A DNA stretch of 15,564 nt from DAOTXL01 sp034434895 (GTDB taxonomy: Bacteria; Chloroflexota; Anaerolineae; JAAYZQ01). Positions within the stretch are counted from its first letter, which is position 1, and each line of letters begins with the position of its first letter. The stretch is from NCBI GenBank assembly GCA_034434895.1, contig DAOTYI010000003.1, forward strand, positions 1 to 15,564, in the 5' to 3' direction. The position numbers and the translations under genes are program-made. Below the pieces are notes generated by a model, which saw only the letters and a program-made list of their open reading frames with translations, was not told the DNA's origin and ran no database searches. Below are positions 5,700 through 12,345 of the stretch, piece by piece.

Positions 5700-8366
5700 T
5701 TGAGCATTGAGCATTGTGCATTGAAGCGGCGTACATCCTGGCAAATTCACCTGCTGGTCTTGCTGGCCTATACTCTGCTGGCCCTGGTGCTGACCTGGCC
5801 GTTGGTCGCCCATCTGGGCAGCCACGTACCGGGCAATGGCGCCGATGACCCACCCCTCACCTGGAACCTGTGGTGGGTGCGACACGCCCTGCTTGACCTG
5901 GGCACCAACCCCTTCGACTGCAAGGTTCTGTTCTACCCGCTGGGCATCAACCTGGCCTTCTACACCCTGACGGTGCTGAATGGGCTGCTGTCCATCCCCC
6001 TGCAAGCCACCCTGGGGCTGGTCCCGGCCAGCAACCTCCTGCTCCTGTCCTCCTTCATCCTCAGTGGCTACGGGGCCTTTCTCCTCGCCAGCTATTTTCT
6101 AGCAGCAGGCAAGTTGCAAGCAGCAGGCAAGGAACTTGCTGCCTGCTCCCTGCTATTTGCTTCTTTTTTCTCTGGTCTTCTGTATGCCTTTGCCTCCAGC
6201 AAGCTGTTCTATGCCGCGCTGGGGCAGTGGAATATCGCCAGCTCGCAGTGGATCCCGTTCTACCTGCTCTACCTGTTCAAGACGGGCGAGCAGCCCAGGC
6301 GGTGGCGCTATCCGATCCTGGCCGGTCTCTTTTTGCTGTTTCAGGCCTATGCCGAGATGACCTACGCCTCGTTCCTGGTGCTCTTTACCGCCTTATGGCT
6401 GACCTTCAGGCTGCCGGGGTCCTGGAGGTTGTGGCTCAACCTGGCCCTGCTGGGTCTCATTTTCATGGCGGGGCTGCTGCCGATCCTGGTGATGATGGCC
6501 CCCGACCTGCGGGCCGAGGGGGATATTCTGGTTGAAGGGGGCGGCTTTGCCGACATCTTTTCGGCTGACCTGCTCGGCTTTCTGGTGCCGACCATACACC
6601 ACCCCCTCTTTGGCTCGCTGGTGGAGTCTTTTCACTTTGACCACACGGTGGGTCAACACCTGTACCTGGGCTATTCGGTGCTGATCCTGGCCCTGACCGG
6701 CGTCATCGCCTGCTGGCGACGTCCCGAAGTCAAATTCTGGCTCGTTTCGACCCTCTTTTTCTGGCTGCTTAGCCTGGGACCGACGCTGCGCATCAACGGC
6801 CACGACACCGGCCTGCCCCTGCCTTTCACCCTGGTGGCCCAACTGCCTCTCTTCAAAGGCAACCGCTACCCCAGTCGCTACAGCGTGTTGCTGGTCCTGA
6901 GCCTGGCGATGCTGGTCGGGTTTGGCATGGATTGGCTGCTGGAGCAAGGCGCAAGGCGCAAAAGGCTCCTTGCGACCCTGCTCCTCGCAACCCTGCTCCT
7001 CTTTGAGCACCTGTCCATCCCCCTCCCCCTGTCGGACATGCGCATACCACCGGTCTATTCGCACATTGCGGCAATGCCAGGCGATTTCACGCTGTTGGAC
7101 CTGCCGGTGGCCTGGCGCAACGGCTTTCGGGTCACCGGCCCGCTGGACCCGATCATTATGTTCGAGCAGTACTACCAGACTGCTCACGGCAAACGGCTGC
7201 TGGCCGGCAACACCTCGCGCAACCCACCCCTCAAGTTCCAGTATTTCACCGAAGCGCCGGTGCTCAATACCCTGATCGCCCTGGAGACCGGCCACACGGT
7301 GGACCCGACCCTCATCGAGGCCGACCGCACCCTGGCTGCCGACCTGCTGCGCTTTTTTGACATCCAGGTCATCGTCGTCCATCCGGCTCACACCGGACCG
7401 GATCTGGTATCTTATGTCGAAACCATACTGCCGGTGGAACGCTTCTATGAGGACGACCAGACCATCGCCTACCGGGTCAGGCTGCCGCCTTGGCCTGCCA
7501 CATGGACCATCCGGCCAGGTGATGAGCGGGCGCAGTTGAGCTACGCCGAAGGCTGGGGCCCGCCGGCCGGCGGCGTGATCTGGGCGCAACGGCGGGCCAA
7601 CCGGCTGCTGGTGCCGTTGAACGGCGGGACCCAGCAGATGACCTTCCGGGCCTATGCGCCGGAGGAGGGGCAGCGGCTGTGGGTAGAGGTCAACGGGCAG
7701 GTGACAGGCCAGACAGAGATGGCCGCCGGCTGGATGGAGTACCGCTTCACCCTGCCGGCTGAGGCCGTGCGCGAAGGGTTGAACCAGGTCTGGCTCCGCT
7801 TCGAGGCGTTATACCCGGCCGGGCAGGCCCGGCTGTCCTCTCGGACCATCGGCAGGCTGGGCCTCATCTCGCCGGTCAATCTGGTGGTGCAGAGCGCCGG
7901 GGAGGAGGTAGGTGACTTTGGACATATTTACGTCAACGGCCGGGATGTGGCGCCGAATGAGCGGGGGTACAATGTGGCCGTCATCAACCCACAAAGCGGA
8001 GCAGTGGAACAGACGGCTGTCTTTGACACCCACCTGGATGAAGGGGCCAGCCAGGCCCTGGCCGATTTCCTCGACGGTGTGCCGGCGGGATATCTCGTTG
8101 CTGTAGCCGCCGCCGACGAAGTCTCGCGGTCGCTGGGCCAGGAAGGGGTGGATGCCCTGCGGAGCATCGGCGCGATGGATGACCTGCGGGGCCGATTCCG
8201 CTGGGGACACGCGATCATCGGCCTCAAAGGAGCTCCACCCGGCACAGCCCTGGAGGCGTCGGATTGGATGCGGCCCGTGACCCTGGTTGTCGGCGAAGGC
8301 ATCACCGAACCTGAGGTGGCAGCGGCCCTGACCACCCTCACCTTCACCGCTCAAGTGGAACCATGA
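5700..8366 (+). CDS. Polytopic membrane protein (YfhO/GT-C-like) with C-terminal ILEI/FAM3-like domain
   Basis: 888 residues from TTG 5700. Residues 16-38 to about 440 form some 10-12 hydrophobic segments. An extracytoplasmic loop after the first (HVPGNGADDPPLTWNLWW) resembles lipid-linked-sugar transferases and YfhO-type proteins. Residues 445-590 are soluble. About 600-705 is a beta-sandwich resembling a carbohydrate-binding fold. Residues 727-866 resemble the ILEI/FAM3 domain: GHIYVNGRDVA, RGYNVAVINPQSGAV, TAVFDTH, LADFLDGVPAGYLVAVAAADE, and RWGHAIIGLKG. In POMGNT1 that fold binds glycans; sugar binding here is inference. The start is uncertain: no ATG fits, TTG 5700 and TTG 5721 lie in a small GCATTG-type repeat, and the upstream extension to 5583 lies inside the palindromic element. 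An in-frame repeat at 6101-6147 interrupts the hydrophobic region. Glycosyltransferase activity is not shown. Confidence 0.8.
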   Translation: MSIEHCALKRRTSWQIHLLVLLAYTLLALVLTWPLVAHLGSHVPGNGADDPPLTWNLWWVRHALLDLGTNPFDCKVLFYPLGINLAFYTLTVLNGLLSIPLQATLGLVPASNLLLLSSFILSGYGAFLLASYFLAAGKLQAAGKELAACSLLFASFFSGLLYAFASSKLFYAALGQWNIASSQWIPFYLLYLFKTGEQPRRWRYPILAGLFLLFQAYAEMTYASFLVLFTALWLTFRLPGSWRLWLNLALLGLIFMAGLLPILVMMAPDLRAEGDILVEGGGFADIFSADLLGFLVPTIHHPLFGSLVESFHFDHTVGQHLYLGYSVLILALTGVIACWRRPEVKFWLVSTLFFWLLSLGPTLRINGHDTGLPLPFTLVAQLPLFKGNRYPSRYSVLLVLSLAMLVGFGMDWLLEQGARRKRLLATLLLATLLLFEHLSIPLPLSDMRIPPVYSHIAAMPGDFTLLDLPVAWRNGFRVTGPLDPIIMFEQYYQTAHGKRLLAGNTSRNPPLKFQYFTEAPVLNTLIALETGHTVDPTLIEADRTLAADLLRFFDIQVIVVHPAHTGPDLVSYVETILPVERFYEDDQTIAYRVRLPPWPATWTIRPGDERAQLSYAEGWGPPAGGVIWAQRRANRLLVPLNGGTQQMTFRAYAPEEGQRLWVEVNGQVTGQTEMAAGWMEYRFTLPAEAVREGLNQVWLRFEALYPAGQARLSSRTIGRLGLISPVNLVVQSAGEEVGDFGHIYVNGRDVAPNERGYNVAVINPQSGAVEQTAVFDTHLDEGASQALADFLDGVPAGYLVAVAAADEVSRSLGQEGVDALRSIGAMDDLRGRFRWGHAIIGLKGAPPGTALEASDWMRPVTLVVGEGITEPEVAAALTTLTFTAQVEP
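6101..6147. repeat. In-frame hairpin repeat inside the membrane protein gene
   Basis: AGCAGCAGGCAAG occurs at 6101-6113 and 6119-6131. GCAAGTT (6109-6115) pairs with AACTTGC (6133-6139), and a degenerate AGCAGG arm extends the stem to 6147. It encodes an Ala-Gly-Lys-rich stretch (residues 134-149) between two hydrophobic segments and keeps the frame open. It looks like a dispersed repeat that landed in a permissive loop. Confidence 0.55.
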
Positions 8367-8380
8367 ACCCCCTACCCGGC

Positions 8381-8446
8381 GTGGGGCACCCCATTGCTCG
8401 GCGCCCCGCCGGTGGGGGCCGCCAGGTCTGTGACCTGGCGGGAGCA
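8381..8446. repeat. Dispersed repeat, copy A (upstream of efp)
   Basis: GTGGGGCACCCCATTGCTCG at 8381-8400 and the GCCGGTGGGG...GGCGGGAGCA stretch up to 8446 recur at 9214-9290. This copy contains the hairpin CCAGGTC-TGT-GACCTGG. It lies between the stop codon of the membrane protein gene and the efp promoter. Confidence 0.7.
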
Positions 8447-8482
8447 GCCAACCATGAACCTCCTCCCCACCCCTTCCAGAAT

Positions 8483-8511
8483 TTGACAGGGCGAGGGCAA
8501 CCGCCTATAAT
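8483..8511 (+). promoter_or_regulatory. Perfect-consensus sigma-70 promoter of efp
   Basis: TTGACA (8483-8488), 17-bp spacer, TATAAT (8506-8511): both hexamers match consensus 6/6 at the optimal spacing. Predicted transcription start is near 8518, giving a leader of about 60 nt that begins just before a strong hairpin. Confidence 0.9.
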
Positions 8512-8525
8512 CCAGGCCAGCATAT

Positions 8526-8558
8526 AGACCTCCGAGGTGCATGACACCTCGGAGGTCT
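8526..8558 (+). promoter_or_regulatory. 14-bp leader hairpin of efp
   Basis: AGACCTCCGAGGTG (8526-8539) and its perfect complement (8545-8558) enclose the loop CATGA. It starts about 8 nt into the predicted transcript and ends 9 nt before the GGAG of the ribosome binding site. There is no T-run after it, so it is not a terminator. It may stabilise the 5' end or be a dispersed palindrome; GACCTCCGAGGTC-type palindromes recur in such genomes. Confidence 0.75.
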
Positions 8559-8577
8559 TGACCAAAAGGAGTTGCTG

Positions 8578-9135
8578 ATGATTGACGTAAATGAGTTGCG
8601 CAAGGGTGTCACCTTTACACTGGATGGGGAACTGTACCGGGTACTTCAGTATCAGCACTACAAGCCGGGCCGGGGCAACGCTGTGATCCGCACCAAACTG
8701 CGCAACCTGCGCACCGGCGCCACCCTGGAGCGAACTTTTGTCTCCGGCGACCGGGTGCAGGACATCCGGCTGGATCACCAGACGGTGCAATACCTGTATC
8801 GCGATGGTGATTTCTACTACTTTATGGATACCGAGACCTTCGAGCAGTTTCCGCTGCCCGATGCCCTGCTTGAGGAGGTCAAGCCCTTCCTGGTCGAAAA
8901 TATGGAGCTGGAGCTGTCCAGTTACGAAGGCGAACGGTTGGGGGTAGAGCTGCCCATCACTGTAGACCTGCGGGTGATCGAAGCGCCGCCCGGTGTGGCC
9001 GGTGACACCGCCTCCAGCCCCACCAAAGAGGTGACCCTGGAGACCGGTTACAAGCTCCAGGTGCCCCTCTTTATCGAAGAGGGGGACGTTTTGCGCATAG
9101 ATACCCGCGACGGCCGCTATGTCACCCGTGTCTGA
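8578..9135 (+). CDS. efp: Translation elongation factor P
   Basis: EF-P binds between the P and E sites of the ribosome and rescues stalls at consecutive prolines. From ATG 8578 the protein has 185 residues, the standard length, with AAAAGGAG 6 nt upstream; the TTG 6 bp earlier is less likely. The three beta domains are complete: N-terminal KOW-like (1-62), OB domain II (67-125, MDTETFEQFPLP) and OB domain III (130-185, TGYKLQVPLFIEEGDVLRIDTRDGRYVTRV). The tip loop is KPGRGNAV, so the residue equivalent to E. coli Lys34 is Arg32, and a lysine-based EpmA-type modification cannot occur there. No modification enzyme lies nearby. The gene has its own consensus promoter, a leader hairpin and a downstream terminator, so it is probably monocistronic. 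Confidence 0.96.
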   Translation: MIDVNELRKGVTFTLDGELYRVLQYQHYKPGRGNAVIRTKLRNLRTGATLERTFVSGDRVQDIRLDHQTVQYLYRDGDFYYFMDTETFEQFPLPDALLEEVKPFLVENMELELSSYEGERLGVELPITVDLRVIEAPPGVAGDTASSPTKEVTLETGYKLQVPLFIEEGDVLRIDTRDGRYVTRV

Positions 9136-9156
9136 CGGGAATGGGGTTTGAATAGC

Positions 9157-9189
9157 AAGGGCCTTCTCCTCGCAGGGAAGGCCCTTATT
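9157..9189 (+). terminator. Probable terminator of efp
   Basis: AAGGGCCTTC (9157-9166) pairs with GAAGGCCCTT (9177-9186). The stem can extend through a one-base bulge by CCT/AGG. It is followed only by ATT, a weak T-tract, so termination may be partial. It lies 22 bp after the efp stop. Confidence 0.6.
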
Positions 9190-9213
9190 GGGTGTTCGTA
9201 GCAGAACGCCAGG

Positions 9214-9290
9214 GTGGGGCATCCCTTGCTCGGCGGGGGTCTGTGACCCCCGCCGGTGGGGACCGCCGGGTCACAGACCTGGCGGGAGCA
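9214..9290. repeat. Dispersed repeat, copy B (downstream of efp)
   Basis: A second copy of the repeat at 8381-8446, in the same orientation, with an additional GGGGTCTGTGACCCCC segment. GGTCTGTGACCC (9238-9249) and GGGTCACAGACC (9268-9279) form a perfect 12-bp inverted repeat. It lies in the 226-bp spacer before the deacetylase gene; the open frame running through it is not believed to be translated. Confidence 0.7.
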
Positions 9291-9361
9291 AGGCGGGCGG
9301 GGTGTTCCATTCTTCTGCTTCGAACATCCTTATTGTCCCTCACCGGTTGGGGCCCAATACC

Positions 9362-10216
9362 TTGCCGACACAGATCATCCTGAATGCCGATGATTTTGGC
9401 CGCTCGACCAACGTGAATGCCGCGGTGATGCTGGCCCACCGGCAGGGGGTGCTGACCAGCGCCAGCCTGATGGTGACGGGCAACGCCGTCGAAGAGGCTG
9501 TGGCCCTGGCCCGGCAGACGCCCACCCTGGCCGTGGGGTTGCACCTCATCGTCGCTGCCGGCAGGGCAGCCCTGTCCCCGGCCGACATCCCCCATCTGGT
9601 GGACAGCAGCGGCTTCTTCCCCGATGACCCGGTGCAGACCGGCCTGCGCTACGCCTTCAGCCGCACCGCCCGACAGGAGCTGGCACGGGAGATGGAGGCC
9701 CAGTTTGAACGCTTTGCTGCCACCGGACTGCCCCTGTCGCATGTGGATTGCCATCTGCACATGCACATCCACCCCGTCCTCTTTGACCTGCTGTTGCCCC
9801 TGGCCGGGCGATATGGAGCGCGGGGGCTGCGCCTGCCCCGCGACGAACTGTGGCCGGCCCTGCGCCACGACCGGAGCCGGGTCGGGACCAAAATCGCCTG
9901 GGCCTTTGCCTTTGGCCTGCTGGGACGCCGTTGCCTGCACCGCTTGCGGGGCCATCGCCTGATCGTGACCGACCGGGTGTACGGCCTGATGCAGACCGGC
10001 CGGATGGGGGAGAAGTATGTGCTCAGGCTGCTCCGCAACCTGCATGTGCCCACCGCCGAGATCTATTTCCACCCTGCCCTCGAACCTGAGGGAGAGGAGT
10101 TTGGCCCCAACCCCGACGACCTGGCCTGCCTGCTCAGCCCGGCCGTGCGCCAGATGATCCAGGAGCGAGGGCTGCGCCTGGCCACCTATCCTGCCCTGAC
10201 AGGCCCTGAAGGGTGA
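9362..10216 (+). CDS. ChbG/HpnK-family carbohydrate deacetylase
   Basis: YdjC-fold metal-dependent enzyme that removes acetyl groups from N-acetylated sugars. From TTG 9362 it has 284 residues, normal for HpnK. ILNADDFGRS at 6-15 supplies the metal-binding Asp10/Asp11. VGLHL at 58-62 carries His61, the position known in ChbG. HVDCHLHMHIHP at 127-138 is the remaining histidine cluster, and GLRLPRDE lies near 155. The start is inferred from the family, where ADDFG begins about ten residues in; GGTTGGGG lies upstream. The open frame to 9188 runs through repeat B and looks spurious. The next gene starts 6 bp after its stop and is an HpnI-like glycosyltransferase. In hopanoid clusters, HpnI adds GlcNAc and HpnK deacetylates it. 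A soluble disaccharide substrate as in ChbG is less likely in this context. Confidence 0.88.
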   Translation: MPTQIILNADDFGRSTNVNAAVMLAHRQGVLTSASLMVTGNAVEEAVALARQTPTLAVGLHLIVAAGRAALSPADIPHLVDSSGFFPDDPVQTGLRYAFSRTARQELAREMEAQFERFAATGLPLSHVDCHLHMHIHPVLFDLLLPLAGRYGARGLRLPRDELWPALRHDRSRVGTKIAWAFAFGLLGRRCLHRLRGHRLIVTDRVYGLMQTGRMGEKYVLRLLRNLHVPTAEIYFHPALEPEGEEFGPNPDDLACLLSPAVRQMIQERGLRLATYPALTGPEG

Positions 10217-10222
10217 GGTAGA

Positions 10223-11398
10223 ATGCTGGAGACACTGCTGCTGCTGCTCATCGTCGCCGGCTGGCTCTACTGGCTGGCAGCTTTGTGGCTGGTGCATCTT
10301 TTTTTCCACCATCAGGCAGAGCCGGACTCCACCTTTGTCCCGCCGGTCTCCATCCTCAAGCCGGTCCGGGGGCTGGACGCCGAGGCATACCAGAATTTCG
10401 CCAGCTTTTGTCGCCAGGATTATCCCCAATTTGAGCTGATCTTTGGCGTAGCCGACCCGGCGGACCCGGCCATTCCGGTCATCCAGCGCCTGCAACGGGA
10501 GTTCCCTCAGCCTGGCATCCGCCTGATGATCGCCCCGATCATCGGCTCCAACCGCAAGGCCAGCATCCTGCACCACCTGGCCGCCCAGGCCCGCCATGAG
10601 GTGCTGGTGGTCAGCGATAGCGACATGCGGGTGACACCGGATTACCTGCGCCGGGTGGTCGCCCCGCTGGCCGACGAGCAGATCGGCCTGGTCACCTGCC
10701 CCTACCGGGGTGCACATCCGCTCACCCTGACCGCCCGGCTGGAAGCCCTGCACATGGGGGCCACCTTCCTGCCCAGTGTGGTTGTGGCCCGCCATTTCCT
10801 GCACATGCACTTTGCGATGGGGGCGACGATGGTACTGCGGCGCAGCGACCTGGAGCGGCTGGGAGGGTTTGCAGCCGTGGCCGATTACCTGGCCGACGAT
10901 TTCCAGCTGGCCGGGCGTGTGGTGCAGGCGGGCCGACGGGTGGAACTGTCCCGGTATGTGGTGACCAGCGTGCTGGGTGCGACCACCTTCCGCGAGCAGT
11001 GGCAGCGGGAGGTGCGTTGGGCCCGGACCAACCGCCTGTGCCGCCCCACCGAATACCCCGGCCTGCTGCTCACCTTCAGCACGCCGCTGGCCCTGCTCCT
11101 GGCCCTGGTCACCGGCTTTGCCCCACAGGGGCAACTGGCCCTGGCGGTATCTTTGCTGCTACGCTGGTCGGTAGCCTGGCTGGTGATGGGCTACAGCGGC
11201 GATCAGGCGAACCGTCGCTGGCTGCTCTGGTTGCCGGTGCGCGATATGCTGAGCGCCGTGGTGTGGTGTGTCGGGGCAGTGGGGCGGCGCATCACCTGGC
11301 GAAACGAAGAGTTCACCCTACAGCCCGATGGCCGGATGCAACCGGCCCTGCCGGCTGCAAGCCGGTCGGTGGAAAGAAAAGGCACCCGGCCTTTGTGA
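10223..11398 (+). CDS. HpnI-like membrane glycosyltransferase (GT21, ceramide-glucosyltransferase type)
   Basis: 391 residues. An N-terminal TM segment (3-28) anchors a GT-A domain. Visible motifs are PPVSILKPVRGLD (40-52), VVSDSDMR (129-136, metal and nucleotide-sugar aspartates), ADDFQLAGR (224-232, likely catalytic Asp) and the processive-type QREVRW (261-266). Two or three hydrophobic segments (279-298, 303-322 and about 334-353) and the conserved ITWRNEEF end follow. The architecture matches HpnI and ceramide glucosyltransferase, which transfer a sugar from a UDP-sugar to a lipid on the cytoplasmic face. ATG 10223 has GAGG 4 nt upstream, overlapping the stop of the deacetylase gene, so the two are translationally linked. 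The donor is probably UDP-GlcNAc given its deacetylase partner. The lipid acceptor is unknown. Confidence 0.88.
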   Translation: MLETLLLLLIVAGWLYWLAALWLVHLFFHHQAEPDSTFVPPVSILKPVRGLDAEAYQNFASFCRQDYPQFELIFGVADPADPAIPVIQRLQREFPQPGIRLMIAPIIGSNRKASILHHLAAQARHEVLVVSDSDMRVTPDYLRRVVAPLADEQIGLVTCPYRGAHPLTLTARLEALHMGATFLPSVVVARHFLHMHFAMGATMVLRRSDLERLGGFAAVADYLADDFQLAGRVVQAGRRVELSRYVVTSVLGATTFREQWQREVRWARTNRLCRPTEYPGLLLTFSTPLALLLALVTGFAPQGQLALAVSLLLRWSVAWLVMGYSGDQANRRWLLWLPVRDMLSAVVWCVGAVGRRITWRNEEFTLQPDGRMQPALPAASRSVERKGTRPL

Positions 11399-11412
11399 AG
11401 GAGGCAAGGATC

Positions 11413-11796
11413 ATGTTTCGGACCAGACCTGGAGCTGACCTGGCGGCTCAGGCGAGCCTCAATCGCCCCGCGGTCGTGGCCTTGGTCGGGGCAAACCTGC
11501 TGTTCAACATCGTCGCCGGGGCCAGTTTCAAGCTCTCAGCCGAAAGCCCCAACTGGCGCGGCTTCCTGATCTGGCAGGTGATCGGCAACCTGGCCGGTTT
11601 GATCACCGTGCTGGCCCTGACCGGACTGCTGCGCTACATCTCGTTGCACATCGCCTATCCGGTCACCACCGGCCTGGCCGTGTTGGGTGTCCAGGTGGTG
11701 GCCGCCAGGCTGCTGTTCCACGAGACGATCGGGCCGGCGCAGTGGTTGGGCACGCTGTTCATCGTGGTCGGCATCCTGCTCATCGGGACGCGGTGA
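11413..11796 (+). CDS. Small four-TM transporter (SMR/ArnE-like)
   Basis: 127 residues with four hydrophobic segments (about 19-38, 51-72, 76-99, 108-125). The IAYPV motif (80-84) and the HE-I-GP-W-G-FI-GI-IG ending place it in the EmrE/ArnE drug/metabolite superfamily. Where EmrE has the essential proton- and drug-binding Glu14 this protein appears to have Asn32, aligned through the TM1 lysine (K40). This argues against a drug antiporter and for an ArnE/ArnF-type lipid-sugar flippase. The alignment was made by eye. ATG 11413 follows a full AAGGAGG at 8 nt, overlapping the stop of the glycosyltransferase gene. The long in-frame extension upstream overlaps that gene and is rejected. It may flip the glycolipid made by its neighbours. 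Confidence 0.82.
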   Translation: MFRTRPGADLAAQASLNRPAVVALVGANLLFNIVAGASFKLSAESPNWRGFLIWQVIGNLAGLITVLALTGLLRYISLHIAYPVTTGLAVLGVQVVAARLLFHETIGPAQWLGTLFIVVGILLIGTR

Positions 11797-11799
11797 GCC

Positions 11800-12345
11800 G
11801 TGCGCCATCTCATCCGTCTCTTCGACCGCTTCCTGCGTCGAGTATACGGCATCTCTGAATTCTGGGATGACCCGGCCTGCCTGCTCCGGCTGCGGGTTGG
11901 GCAGGCCACCCATCCGCTGCCCCTGCCCGACGGCCAGTTGCCCGCCGGGACCAGGGTGCTGGAGATCCACCTGTGGAACGAGCAGATCCCGCCGATCGCT
12001 GCCACAGGCCCCGATCTGGCCTGGGCGGTGCAGGTTCGCCGCCGGTTGATCGCCTCTCTCTGCCGTCTGGCCGAACAGATGAGGCATGACCCACGGCTGG
12101 CAGGGGTGCAGGCCGTAGGGGGTGTGACGGTGCTGGCTGGTGAAAAGCTGCTGGCCCGGTTGGGGTTTACCATCTTTCCCTACCACAATCGGCTGGGCCG
12201 CTTTGGGGAATTCTGGGAAAACCTGTATACCTGGGGCATTATGTGGGCATTCAACGCCGCCAGCCTGCGGCAGCGACATCTGCTCCAGTTGCGCCGCACC
12301 GAAATCTGGATGTCAGCCGAGCAGTTCCTGCGTCGCTACGGCTGA
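11800..12345 (+). CDS. YkoP-like domain protein
   Basis: 181 residues, GTG start 3 bp after the transporter stop. A core VLEIHLWNEQIPPIAATGPD (about 50-69) is followed by an amphipathic region WAVQVRRRLIASLCRLAEQM, then VQAVGGVTVL and a LGFTIFPY segment. This pattern resembles the small YkoP-type domain that occurs alone or fused to polysaccharide deacetylases in Bacillus and Chloroflexota. I assign it from memory of the pattern, and its biochemical function is not known to me. No signal peptide or TM segment is seen. Position as the last gene of the deacetylase-glycosyltransferase-transporter operon suggests a role in the same cell-envelope glycolipid pathway. Its 3' end overlaps the convergent CNNM gene by 10 bp. 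Confidence 0.72.
   Translation: MRHLIRLFDRFLRRVYGISEFWDDPACLLRLRVGQATHPLPLPDGQLPAGTRVLEIHLWNEQIPPIAATGPDLAWAVQVRRRLIASLCRLAEQMRHDPRLAGVQAVGGVTVLAGEKLLARLGFTIFPYHNRLGRFGEFWENLYTWGIMWAFNAASLRQRHLLQLRRTEIWMSAEQFLRRYG

Noticed and set aside
6393..7589. Long minus-strand open frame opposite the ILEI-type membrane protein gene
   Set aside because: Gln/His/Arg-rich shadow frame without family resemblance.
9188..9361. 58-codon N-terminal extension of the HpnK-like deacetylase
   Set aside because: It crosses the efp terminator edge and repeat copy B; the family begins about ten residues before ADDFG.
9185..11134. A 649-codon open frame on the minus strand opposite the deacetylase and glycosyltransferase genes
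   Set aside because: Composition is Gln/Gly/His/Ala-rich with no domain pattern. It mirrors the high-GC third positions of two clear plus-strand enzymes.
10999..11412. N-terminal extension of the small transporter
   Set aside because: It overlaps the glycosyltransferase gene in another frame; ATG 11413 has a full Shine-Dalgarno and gives the normal four-TM length.
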